64,000 nt of DNA, from assembly GCA_019914995.1 (NCBI GenBank), contig CM034135.1:374501-438500 (forward strand). The letters are read 5' to 3'. A model generated the notes under the pieces. The model did not search any database. It had not been told where the DNA came from and was given only the letters and a program-made list of their open reading frames with translations. The DNA is from Acanthochlamys bracteata (Eukaryota; Streptophyta; Magnoliopsida; Pandanales; Velloziaceae). Below, in pieces: positions 22,506-41,152 of this stretch. The translations under genes and the position numbers were made by a program. How positions within the stretch are numbered: the first letter of the stretch is position 1; every line of letters starts with the position of its first letter.

Positions 22506-25085
22506 GACACATTGGAAAATATCCCAGCTTTATTAATAAAACCATACACATCGCGTACCATCGAACACTTGTCGAGCGCATCAGTAGAAAATTTAAACAC
22601 CGTATCGTCGGTGTAATACCCAATCCTCCTCCAACTCGTTATAAACTCCACACTGAAACTTCAAATCCTGCAAACAAACCGAGCACTTGACTATGGAGAT
22701 CGCGATTTTTTGTTCAATGGGTCGGAAAATTTTCGACTTTAAGAGAAATTGAAGAAGAGAAGAATGGGAGTGAACCGAGTGATGGAACCCGGTCGATGAC
22801 CGCTCCAATCGAAAATTTCGATCGCTGTCTGTGGGCGAATCTGGTGGAACCGAAACAAGTCGATCAGATGGTTCAGAGTAATCGAATCCGCAAGATTTTT
22901 CAATGCAGGAATATTAATCCAGTTAGGTTTTCAAAGATTCAGTAAGAGATCAGAGACCGTGTTGTTGACTTAAACGGCCGCGGCGTCGGTGGAAGAAGAA
23001 GAAGAGGACGATCGGATGAGGAGCACAAAGGTTCTGATACTGCCACGTGGATTGATCTCAGGCGTCAATAATAGCATTTAGGCTGAATGAACGGTTGTTG
23101 TTGATTGTCAAGGACCTTTCATCGTGGTGGAACACTGGAACGACCCTGGCTGATCGGGAGTGAAGAAGAAGAAGACGGTGGCTATAAAACTGGATCGTTC
23201 AGAAGAAGGTAAAAATCGAACAAATCATTAATCGGCTATAATGGGCCTTGTTTTGAACCAGCAGTAAATTGGACTTAACTTGGCTGTAAATGGGCCTCAC
23301 AATAATAAAGAAAATAGTGACAACGAAAGCAAGTGCGATTTTAGACAATTGAGAATCAAAGCTGGTGCTACCCATGTTCAATTGCTTCGAAGTTTTAACT
23401 TTTTTTGCTATATAAGATTAAACAAAAATGAATCTTACATACAAGTATCAGCATTTCTTTTTAGTCTTTTTTTATATAATAATAATTAAGCTTCATTTTG
23501 CTAAGTGGATCATGTTAAAATATTTAATTTTCTAAATTAAATATTAAATTTAATATATATCTTAACTTAGATATTAAATAATATTTTTAATTTAGTTATT
23601 TGTATTTCTATATATATATAGCTTTTTTTTATTGAGAGATAACAATAAGGAATTCAACTTTTGTTTTTATCTGATCATTTCTCAGTATTTATACTATGTT
23701 ATGGTTTATTATAAGCAACAATATAGACAGGTCTACTATAAGTAAATAATTTATAACATACTTCATGAACACAAACATTTATTGAGTCATATTTTCAAAC
23801 ATACGCATGTGTATCTTTACCCCCACTTTACATCAATCATTTTCCAACGGGGGCATTGAAAGCCAAATTTAGTGGACAATTCAAGAAAGCTTTTGTGAAT
23901 ACACAATGAAATACATGGAAAGAAAATTTTGAAAAATGATTTCATGAATCAAACCCAGTTGGTAAGAAATATCAACTTTGCTCCATAGCGATTCTGTCCA
24001 CCTCCAATTCCAATCCTTCAAGCTGCCAAAAAAGCAGCAGTGAATAATTTTCCGTTTTAAAATTTTTTTGGCTTTTCATGGGAAGACGAGCTCAAGCAAT
24101 GCTACGTTGGGTATCATCAAACATCTCGAGGGTATCGAGTTCTTTAACGCAGTGGTCGAGAAGAGACTGGTGGTGGCGGCCAGAGTTCGAGTTCTATCTC
24201 TCGTCTTCGTTCGCTGTTGTTGATGAAGTTGTTTGGAGTGTTGTTGTTGCTGTTGAAACTCTTGCCCTTGGCTCTGTTCTCTGTTTCTATTTCGTCTTCT
24301 GTGGTTGTAGTCTTTGAATACTAAGCTTGCTTTGCCTAGCCTGGACAAATCGGAAGGTGTTGGATGAAATTCATTTGTTCTTATTGTTCAACTGATCATT
24401 GGTTTCTTGGTTTTAGTTTTTGAGCATTTGCTTTTCTTTCTTTCTTGTCGGATAGAATTTGAATTGGTGCCTTTTTGGGACAAAGGTGTTCGATGAATTA
24501 TTAGAAGAGCATGGATGCCAAGAACTTCATGAACACTCGAACTTCATCGAAGCATATCGCAGAAGCTTAACTTGCTTTCACAAGTTTGCTAGTAGTTTGA
24601 CAAGTTGTCTCGCTTGGTCATTCTTACAAGTTTGCTGCTGCTTAAGCTTCGAAAATCGAATCAATAGTCCTATAGCTCCAGTTGGTGTAGCTTGACCATG
24701 ACTAGAAAAGCTGCTATTTGTTGAAGGCAAATTCTTTTGTTCACCGTTGGATTTTGAAAGAAAAACAACTCCAGTACTAACTTCACGATCATCTTCAGAA
24801 TTCTACCAAATCTTGATTCGGTACGATTTATACAGGATTTAAATGAATGACGTCATCGCTAAAGTAGAAGGAAGTCAAAAAGAAATGAGTTACGGTAAGC
24901 GTACGCGTACGTTTGCCACGACCGATTAGTGTTTACTATAAATTACGATGACAGAATACAGTTCTTACCTATCTACAGGAATGCTAGCAAAACGCAACGC
25001 GATACTCCAGCTTATGAAAGGAAGCAGAGTACTTGACTAACAAATTTGTCCAGCCAATTATAACAAAGAAAAATTACTAGATGGC
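22506..25085. other. Long intergenic stretch, no supported gene
   Basis: AT-rich between about 23500 and 23900. Weak coding-like texture on the minus strand at about 24060-24350 (SLLDHCVKELDTLEMFDDTQ) has stops and no family I can name. TGACGTCA (a bZIP-type palindrome) lies at 24848-24855 and the 12-bp palindrome CGTACGCGTACG at 24900-24911. Confidence 0.4.
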
Positions 25086-28886
<3,801 letters not shown>

Positions 28887-29684
28887 TGATCGATTCCTTT
28901 TGGTTTTTCTTCAATCTCTCGAGCGGTAGCAAACAAACAAGGAAGTCAGATACAGAGATGGTAAAGCGGTAGCAAACAAACAACGAAGAAGACGACGAGA
29001 GCGTGCTGCTATTTAAAAACTGCAGCGGGGAGCGGGCTACTATTTAAAGTACTTCAGCAAGCGCTTCATTTCACTAAACTAAAAACGTGACAGTGGTTAA
29101 GTGGTTGATGTGTGCGGTGTTTGGTATTCATATGCGGTAAATTTAGGATCACGAGCAGATTGTTCGGGAGGACAAGGTTAGAGATTTGATGCCACGTGAA
29201 ATATAGACTCGATTGGAGACCAGGTTGACTGGATTTGGTCGAGTCTAACGTTACGTAGTACAGATCTTTTTGGTTCGATTTTGTGGGCTTGTTTGCTGGT
29301 GCGGTTTTTGTTCGCAAGGGTGGCGGGTGTAACCGATCTAATCTGGGGTAATTAATATTTATCTAAAATATATTGAAGTCTTGATATCCATAATCACCAA
29401 TTTTATATTGTCCGGATTTTATTTAAGAAAGAATTAGAAACAACGAGAAACAATTCCATCGAACCAGACCGCAAGATGTGGCTGATAAAACAAAAAACGC
29501 ATTAAGAAATCGAGAAAGTACATTTATCTGTTTAGCATTATTAATCTCCCAGGAGCGAAGGACTGAACATGTACTGATAAATGAAACATACTATGAGTCG
29601 ATGCGAAGTGAAACACAAATCCTGCATTCCATTAACATCTCTCCTGGTAGCTACTAGCTACAGTCTGCATAAACAAATGCTTTC
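28887..29684. other. Galactokinase upstream region and 3' flank of the complex I gene
   Basis: The first part is the leader and promoter of galactokinase; the last part is presumably the 3' UTR of the gene ending at 29685. No additional gene is seen. Confidence 0.5.
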
Positions 29685-32002
29685 TCATGCCGACTTATCT
29701 GAAGCCTCGAGTTTTGGTTTTGGTTTGTCGGAGCCCTCTATCTTTGGAGCTGGCGTTGAAGTGACTGCCTCGAGTGTCTTATAAAACTCTTCAGGAAGAG
29801 GGGGTGATCTGTGGTAGGGAACGTGCTTGGGAATTGGTGAATTATCCTCAACAACCTCACACTCATAGTCATCAGGAACACCCCATGGATCCCACTCTGC
29901 AACCAAATCAAACATAAGCTGAGCACTAATACATAGCAGCACAGATAAAACTAAACCATAAATTGACTACAACACCAAGCACATATCAGAAGCAGTAATA
30001 ATAAGGTCTCCAATCAGGAGTGGATGAAACTTATAACAAGAACAAAGAATTTACCATATTCCAAACTTGAAGTCGCATAAACAGGAAAGTTGGAGTTTAA
30101 AGGCTTTAAGCTTATGAACTAGCCTGACCTCTTGGAACCACATGATATTATATAAAATCTAATCAATTTTGACAATAAACTTGCATCGCTCCAGACTAGC
30201 ATAGTTTGATGCAATAATATGATTTATACAGCAGTAATAACGCATTAGTTGTTTACAAAATATACTGTGATCAAAAGCTGCGTAGTACAAGATTTTTTCA
30301 ACTTCATGATTCCAAATATTATAACTTTTCATACAAAACTGGCCTACTCAATAGTAAACATATACCCAAACTTCACGCATACACAATTCACAGATATTGG
30401 TTGCTTCCAAACCCCAGGTCACAGGGATAACAACCGTAAAATCTACAAACTGAAGAACTTGAAAATCATGAATTACGATCTTAAAGTCTATAGCTCTGAC
30501 AGTAATTTACTAAACAATTTACTAAATTGTTGGCGGAATTGTGTATGGCTAAAGTCTATAGCTCTTCCAATCCCCAGGTAAAGACTAGAATCAAGCTTAA
30601 ACACATCTACACAATTTACTAAACAAATTCCACAAGTTGGAGGAATTGTGAGATGGATTATGCAGTATACATGTGCACTTCAGCATTCTACTGCAACTGT
30701 TTCAACAAGATCACTGTAAGAATAAACCCCCACATCATTCATTTCTAGATGAGCCCGACCAAGAAGTAACAAGTAATTTAAGTATTATGTCCAACACTCA
30801 GGCAATAGTATAACAAAATAAGCCAGTAATATACATGAGTTGCAATTATAACTAACTTAAGTTTATTTAATGAGTAACATCTTCACTAAGTATTTATTGG
30901 AAGAGCAAAGATCATGGCCTAACTCCAGAAATGGGAAAGTTTGTTTTAATGTTTCACAAAAGCACCTTTCCAATTACACGACATTAAAGCTGCATATTCT
31001 TGTAAGTGTTAATAAGTTCTGTCCACAAAATGTTCACAGCCTATAAAGTTTTAATATGGATGAGGTCAAAAGTTCTCTTTTGTGCACAAAGAAGCTGCTC
31101 AAGCAGTTGGAACTTGCAGTTTTCAGCATGCAGCGGGATAATGAATATAGCATTTTCATGTTTGCTCAGTTATCCTAACTCTTAAAAAGCTACAAAAACA
31201 ATAAAATTATGCCTCAACTTGACATGCACTCCTAAAATCTACCAAACGGCGGCTATTTTCAGGCATTTCTCCAGACATCCTACCTGCTATTTGTTGTTTT
31301 GGATAGTACAGATCACTGAGCTTGTTCCTATCTGTAGCTTAGGTCCCATCTGGAATAACCTCAATTAAATACTGAAATTCAGGATGGACATGAACAATGA
31401 AGTTCTCAACAGAATTTTCACTCATATTTAAAGGCAGTTGCTAACAAACCAAAGCTCAACAATGCCATCTTCATTCAAACATACAGTGCGTAAAACAAGA
31501 GGAAGAACAGATCAAGCAGACAAAAATAACCACGACTTAACACTCTAAGGTAAACCCGAATGCTAAGAACAACAGCATTCCAATCTCAACCCACCACCAA
31601 ATCTAAAAATCACAACAAAATCCAAACATAAAGAAAAGCTGTAAACCAAAGATCGAGATAAGCAATACCAATCATCTTGGCCATGAGTTTGAGTTCATCC
31701 TGTGCTTCTTCAATCAGCTCCTCAACCTGTCCACACCCGAGCCGTTTCTCAATCACTTCCCAATCTTCTTCCTCCAAACAAACCTGAAGCCTGTGCTTCG
31801 TAAAACTCTCCACAGCTTTCCGATACCCTTCATCTTCGGGTACAGCTTTGACCTCCTTTAGTGTTTTCTGGTACAATCCGATCAAAACCTCACGAGCGTT
31901 CGGGACAACTTCGAGACCAACGATCCCGGTCGTTTCCTTCACTTTGGCGCGAAGTGCGGTGCCGATTCCGCCGCCCGCTGATAAGATCCGTCGCAGAAAC
32001 AT
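29685..32002 (-). CDS. NADH dehydrogenase [ubiquinone] 1 alpha subcomplex subunit 5 (complex I B13 subunit)
   Basis: An accessory subunit of the matrix arm of mitochondrial complex I (NDUFA5/B13, LYR-fold family). Two exons: 31669-32002 and 29685-29896, with a 1772-bp intron splitting the Glu codon of MIEWDPWG. Total 181 residues, starting at the ATG at 32002 (MFLRRILS). Family blocks seen: TTGIVGLEVVPNAR, VPEDEGYRKAVESFT, EEDWEVIEKRLGCGQVEELIEEA, then WDPWGVPDDYECEV and PIPKHVPYHR. The C-terminal Pro/Lys-rich tail is longer than in Arabidopsis as I recall it. It looks intact. The long intron contains nothing recognised. Confidence 0.95.
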
Positions 32003-32754
32003 GTTCACTGCTCCACCGCCGCCGTCAATCTCCGACGAGACTGGTTCGGGTTAATTTCGATCAAGTTTGGATTAAAATGAACTCAGCGCGACCGAGTTGT
32101 TTACACAGAACGGGTTGAAGATCTTTTGCAAGCTAGGGCAACTACTAAATTTGTTTCACTATACGTGGTTCAGTAATTCTGCAAGTTAGAAAAAGAGACC
32201 CTCTTAAAAGAAGTTTTTATGGCACGTTAGAGAACTTATAAAATAATTTTTTTAAATAAATATATTTTTATCTTATTTTAATAGATAAGTTTTACTATTT
32301 TAATCTAAAAATAATTAAAAAAATTTATTAGGTAAAATTTTTATATTTTTTAAATAATTCTTCAAAATATTTATAAAAGATATATTAAAAAATTAATTTT
32401 AAAAAAAATGTCTTCCAAACCGTTCCTATATCATTAATAAGCTCTTTGACTTCAAGAAGCGTACAGTATTTTTGAAATAATTTTTTTAAATAACAAATAG
32501 TTTATTTTTTTAAGATAAACTTTATCTTTATTTTAAAAAAATATAAAAAATATTTTGTAAATATTTTTATATTTTTAAATTTTAAATAATTTTCTAAAAA
32601 ATTAGATAATATATTTTTTAAAATATAAAATAAAAATAAGAAGTTGTTCTTCGAAATGGCAACTCAAACGCACCAAAATTATTTTTTAATCACGCAAAAT
32701 ATTTTTTAACGACGCCTTGGCGATAGAGAGAATGCAGGAGTTCCGATGGGTTAA
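32003..32754. other. AT-rich intergenic with MITE-like sequence
   Basis: Two stretches (about 32215-32440 and 32455-32690) resemble the dispersed AT-rich element family at 55479-55736 but are too eroded to bound. No gene is seen. Confidence 0.4.
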
Positions 32755-33491
32755 GGCATTATTTGGATCATAGTTTTTGATGGTGAATGACGGTGATGGT
32801 AAAATATTTTACAATCTTAACTATATTTATTTTTATTTCATTAAAGATAGAAAAGTAGTGACGGTGGTGAAATTATGGTAAATTGATGGTGAAATATATA
32901 TTCGTCAAATTAGTAAGTACACATAGTGATAAAAAAATAAATAAATTTGTTTTCTTATTTATTTATTTATTTATTTATTTAATATTTATTATACTTAGAT
33001 ATTTTTAATTAAATATATATTTTAATTAATATATGCTAATTTATATTATAATAATTTATAATTTTATATTTATTTAATTTTAATTGATTTTAGTTAATAA
33101 AAAAATAATAAAAAATATATGATCAATGTTTTTAATTTAAAAATTCTAATTATTAAATTATATCAAACATTTATAAAAAAAGTTAAATTAATATATAAAT
33201 TAATTTAAAAGTTATATTAATAAAATTAATTTAAATTATATTAATTAAATTAGTTTAAAATTATATTAATAAAAATTAGATTAATATAAAAAAAATATTT
33301 GAATCTTTTATAAAAAATTTACTTCCGTTACTCATTCACTTATTTATCTATTCAAACATAATTAATTTATTATTTTTACTGTATATCTAAATATTATAAA
33401 TTAAATATTTATATTTTTTTATCTGTTTTTTTCTTATTTTTCTAATCTATCATTTTACTCTTATTTTTTAATCATATATTCAAACATAACG
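32755..33491. mobile_element. Putative PIF/Harbinger-like MITE, 737 bp
   Basis: It is flanked by TAA on both sides (32752-32754 and 33492-33494). The ends GGCATTATTTGGATC and ATTCAAACATAACG are imperfect inverted repeats. The interior is extremely AT-rich and has no coding capacity. It contains a run of TTTA repeats at about 32953-32981. It differs in sequence and size from the 258-bp family at 55479. Confidence 0.45.
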
Positions 33492-34393
33492 TAAAAGAGC
33501 AACGGGGGTAAGGCAAAGAGACCTCATCGGCGGCGGAAGAAGCAAGCGACTTCTGCGGTGGGATGGGGGTTGAAGCGTCTACCGTTTGATTCCTTCAATG
33601 AAGCGTAGGAGTAGTGCTGCCGGCGCCGGCGGTGATCTTACTGCGGTGGTGGTTTGACTTAGAAGGCTTGTTTTAGTCGAAAGATTCAAAAGTTTGAATC
33701 CGAACGCTGACTTAAGTTAAACTTGTTAAGCTGATTATACAATTCATATTTTAGTGTTCAGCAGAAAATTTTCTATAACTTCAATTTTTCAAATTTTTAA
33801 TAAAAAATATTCATTTTACTCCAATTTCCTTTGAACTAAATCTCTCAATCATGTAAAATTAAATCCACCCAAACAATTTTTCCTTAACTGTTCTTCAATT
33901 TATTCATGAAAATGACAAGAATGCACAACGATGCCAGATAAGTTCTCGTATTTTAATTATTCGTAATTAAATTTTGCTATGAAAATTATAATGAATTTTT
34001 GAAAAATATATTAGAAATAAATTTTAATTTTTATATTTTAATTATTTTTAAAATTAAATTAAAAAATAAAATTGTATTAAAAAATATGTAAATAAAAAAA
34101 TTAGAATTTAAATTTTATATGTAGCATTAGAGTTTTCATTCTTTTTTTTAAAAAAGATATATGAACCTTTTAAAATTTCAATTTTGGCGAAAAAATTGAA
34201 GTACCGGACGATTAAAAAATGCCCTAAATAAGCCCATCAAAACAAAGTCTGAATCAGAACTAGAAAAACTGATAATACAAGACTTTCTACATGGAAGAAA
34301 TACCAATATCTCTCGGTGTTCATCATCAATTAGACAGAATGTGCCAATGCATTCGAAAATTTCAACTTTTATATCAGTGAGCTAGCTGGACTA
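33492..34393. other. Intergenic, one GC-rich patch
   Basis: A GC-rich patch at about 33505-33665 stands out from the AT-rich surroundings. It holds a very short frame (MKRRSSAAGAGGDLT from about 33598) without family resemblance, possibly a captured gene fragment. The rest is presumably the 3' flank of the endoglucanase gene. Confidence 0.35.
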
Positions 34394-38283
<3,890 letters not shown>

Positions 38284-38890
38284 ATGGATGACCGTTGCCT
38301 GGTGCCATCTGCGAGCGCTTCAGCCCAAGTTTGTGCCCAGAAAAAACTTGCGCTGTCAGGGAAGGAGATCCAGTGCATGAAATGCTCTTCATTACAAGAG
38401 GCAAACTAGAAAGTGTGACCACTTACGGCCAAAAGGAGTGGGTTCTTCAACCACGGATTCCTGAAAGGAGATTTCTGCAGGGAGCAGCTACGAACATGGG
38501 CGCTTGATCTGAAGCCTGGTACAAACCTTCCATCTTCTACAAGAACAGGGTAGGCTTTATCGGAGGAGCTGAAAATTGTCGTGTTGTGCTTTTACAAGAA
38601 CACTAAACCTTCCATCTTCTACAAGAACAGCAAAGGCTTTAACAGAGGCAGTGGCATTCGCATTAAACGCAGAAGAGCTGAAATTTGTCGCTAGCCAGTT
38701 CTGACGTCTGCATAGCAGGCAGGTTGAGCACACATTAAAGTTTTATTCCTAGCAATGAAGAACATGGGCCGCTTGTTTCCTACAAGCTGCATAGCGAAGG
38801 AACGCAAAGAGGAAATATGCAGAGGTCAGGCAATGGGAGGAGGAAGCCTACGTCATGTCTGGTGGAAATTCATGAGTCTTGGAGCAACGA
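38284..38890 (+). pseudogene. Cyclic nucleotide-gated channel (CNGC) C-terminal pseudogene
   Basis: Plant CNGCs are plasma-membrane cation channels. Here only the cytosolic C-terminus remains, in shifting frames: MDD (38284), AICERFSPSLCPEKTCAVREGDPVHEMLFITRGKL (about 38304-38410, cyclic-nucleotide-binding fold), LKGDFCREQLRTWALD (about 38460-38508), ALTEAVAFALNAEELKFVASQF (about 38636-38702), RLHSRQVEHTLKFYS (about 38705-38750) and RTWAACFLQAA (about 38772, calmodulin-binding IQ region). At least three frameshifts and stops occur. A partial internal repeat lies at about 38520-38635. No transmembrane part is seen upstream. Confidence 0.88.
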
Positions 38891-39468
38891 TTTTTGCTTC
38901 TAGGTGAGCAACGAAGCCATGAGGAGTTTACAGGCTCAGGGATTCAAAGAGTGAGACTGGGAGAGAGATTGCTAGCTAGCGGAAGACAGCACAAATATTC
39001 TGTTCATTGATTTGTTCTTAGCGTGTCCTGTGTAACAGATTCTACAAGTTCTGTGAAAGTAGTTCAAGTTCCTGCTATCAAGAACATACACCTTAAGCAG
39101 TTGCGAAAATTTCTAAGCATGAATCTTGAAAAATGGCAAAGTATGTTTCACATGAAGGTGATCTAGTAGCTCTATGAATTCCAACAGATTAAACAGAATA
39201 AATATCCAACGAAGAATCACCAGTGCAACTTTCCAGCAGCATTTTCTTTTGGAACATTGGATTAGAGGTAAAAGTACAACTACAATGCCGAAAGATACAG
39301 AGGAAACATTGTTCAGACAAGGAATAACTTCTACATATGCGTATTCTGTAACCAGTATAAGGATGAGTAAAGCAACGTGATAGGGGAATATATTTCCCAA
39401 AAGACGAGAGAAAATAGAACAAATTGTACAGAAACCAGGAGCTGCTTACCCTCTCAAAAAGGAGACTA
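38891..39468. other. Intergenic and probable 3' UTR of prefoldin subunit 3
   Basis: The 5' part is the decayed tail of the CNGC pseudogene. The 3' part is expected to be the untranslated end of the minus-strand gene stopping at 39469. Confidence 0.4.
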
Positions 39469-41152
39469 CTATGAAGCTTCTTTGACAGTTGACTTATTTC
39501 TCCGTTGATGAACATCCCAATTGTAGACCCGGGCAATTGTAACCTGCATAACTACGCTTAGTACATGCATGCAAATAAAAGATAAATCTTAAATGAGCGT
39601 GCTAACAAATAGATCTGATGCAAGGAATGAAAGTATGATGCAATTTTATCTATGAGATAAAGGGAGACAGTGAGGGGAGCAAGCTGGTAGTACTTGAGTT
39701 ATTGTCACTTGATCTCTCAAGAACTGGAGGTCAGCAACAAGGACTTCCAAGCTGGCCTTAGCGTTTTCCAAGTTCTTTGTTAAAAGAGAATTAGCCTGTA
39801 TCATCACGAAAAACATATCCAATAACATAATCGATTTTGTGCACCATATGTCAGAAACGTATCCACATCAGGAGCCAACCTCTTCATAAGAATACTCCAA
39901 CATGACATTAGCTCCCAACCAAAGGCACACTGATTCAGAATTCTCAACCCGTGCACGGGAATATATTCCCTCAGAGACCTCAAAATCCGCAACGAATGCC
40001 TGCACATAATTTCTGAGTGTTGACACATGATCGAACAGCAACTTATACAAATTACCTCTTTGTCACTATTGTTATACATTCGAAATTTACTAAAACTTGG
40101 TTAATTACAAAACTAAAAAGAAAAGCACATGCCAAATTTGCACAAGCACAGGTATGCCAAGCAAGTTTGCTAAGAGCCTGATGTCACCAATAGAGAGAAC
40201 GCAGAACTGCCAATTATCAAGCAGTCAACTGTTGTCTTATTTCCATTCTGACATTTGGCAATACGTGTACTATGCGTTATAGTAAAATTTTGAGCTTTGT
40301 TTACAACAGAGCAAACAAAATGCAGGAATCTTTTATCAAACAGGACTTGATAAACTGTAAAGCGTGTTAATAAATAATAATAAAGAAAAGACACACCAAC
40401 CTCACCAGCATCCTTCTTAGACTGCAATGCTGCAACAATGTCTAAGCACTTCTCGATGTCCGGTATTTTTGCCTGTCAATGTCAATAGCAGCAAGCATGC
40501 ATTACTCCCAGAAGCACTACCAAAGAATCGTAGAGAAAAAAAATGCATAAGCATATAATGAGATTTAACGAAGACATGTACCAACCTGGATTTCCCTTTG
40601 CTGTGCCAAAAGTTTCATTTCTACTATCTTGTACTGCTGCAGTCTACACAATCAAAGCTACGATTACTAACAACGATAGAATCAGCAGCCCATATAAAGT
40701 TGACATTTGATTATTCGGTCGAAAAGAACGGCAGAAGCAGAAATTTCATAGAGGCATTAACAAACATTCTTTTTGCCACTCTCCAAGAACATTATATCAT
40801 CTTTCATGTGCTGAAACTAACAACTACAAAGCTGCAGATATCAATCCACTTGAACCAAGCCGAAATTTATTATAAAAGATGATCTTTTCGATTCTTAAAC
40901 ATGTAGAAAACACAAAAAACCGCACAGACTGGGATCCGTAATCAAAATCAAAAGCAAAACTTTTCAATTAACTACGAAAATTAGAAGGTAAACACAAAAG
41001 TGGAACCTTTCTTGAAGAAAAGCAAGCGAAGAGTTAACATCAAGACCCGATTGGCTGAGATAAGTCTCAACATCTTCGACGAACGAAGCCGCCGGGATCC
41101 CTCTTCTTTCTGTTACGGGACCAGCTCCACCACTGGAAGACGAAGTCGCCAT
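39469..41152 (-). CDS. PFD3: Prefoldin subunit 3
   Basis: An alpha-type subunit of the hexameric prefoldin co-chaperone, which hands nascent actin and tubulin to the CCT chaperonin in the cytosol. Six exons: 41007-41152, 40586-40643, 40401-40472, 39880-39999, 39694-39795, 39469-39543; 573 bases, 190 residues. Family blocks: [20 protein letters not shown] (residues about 14-33), the N-terminal coiled coil through [16 protein letters not shown], the central hairpin [35 protein letters not shown], and the C-terminal coiled coil [24 protein letters not shown], ending [11 protein letters not shown]. Exon 5 ends CAA rather than CAG before GTACTACC, a weak but usable donor. It looks intact. Confidence 0.96.

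Noticed and set aside
24078..24348. Possible small genes on both strands
   Set aside because: Neither frame has a recognisable family; coding-like texture in the third minus frame has stops, so no gene is called.
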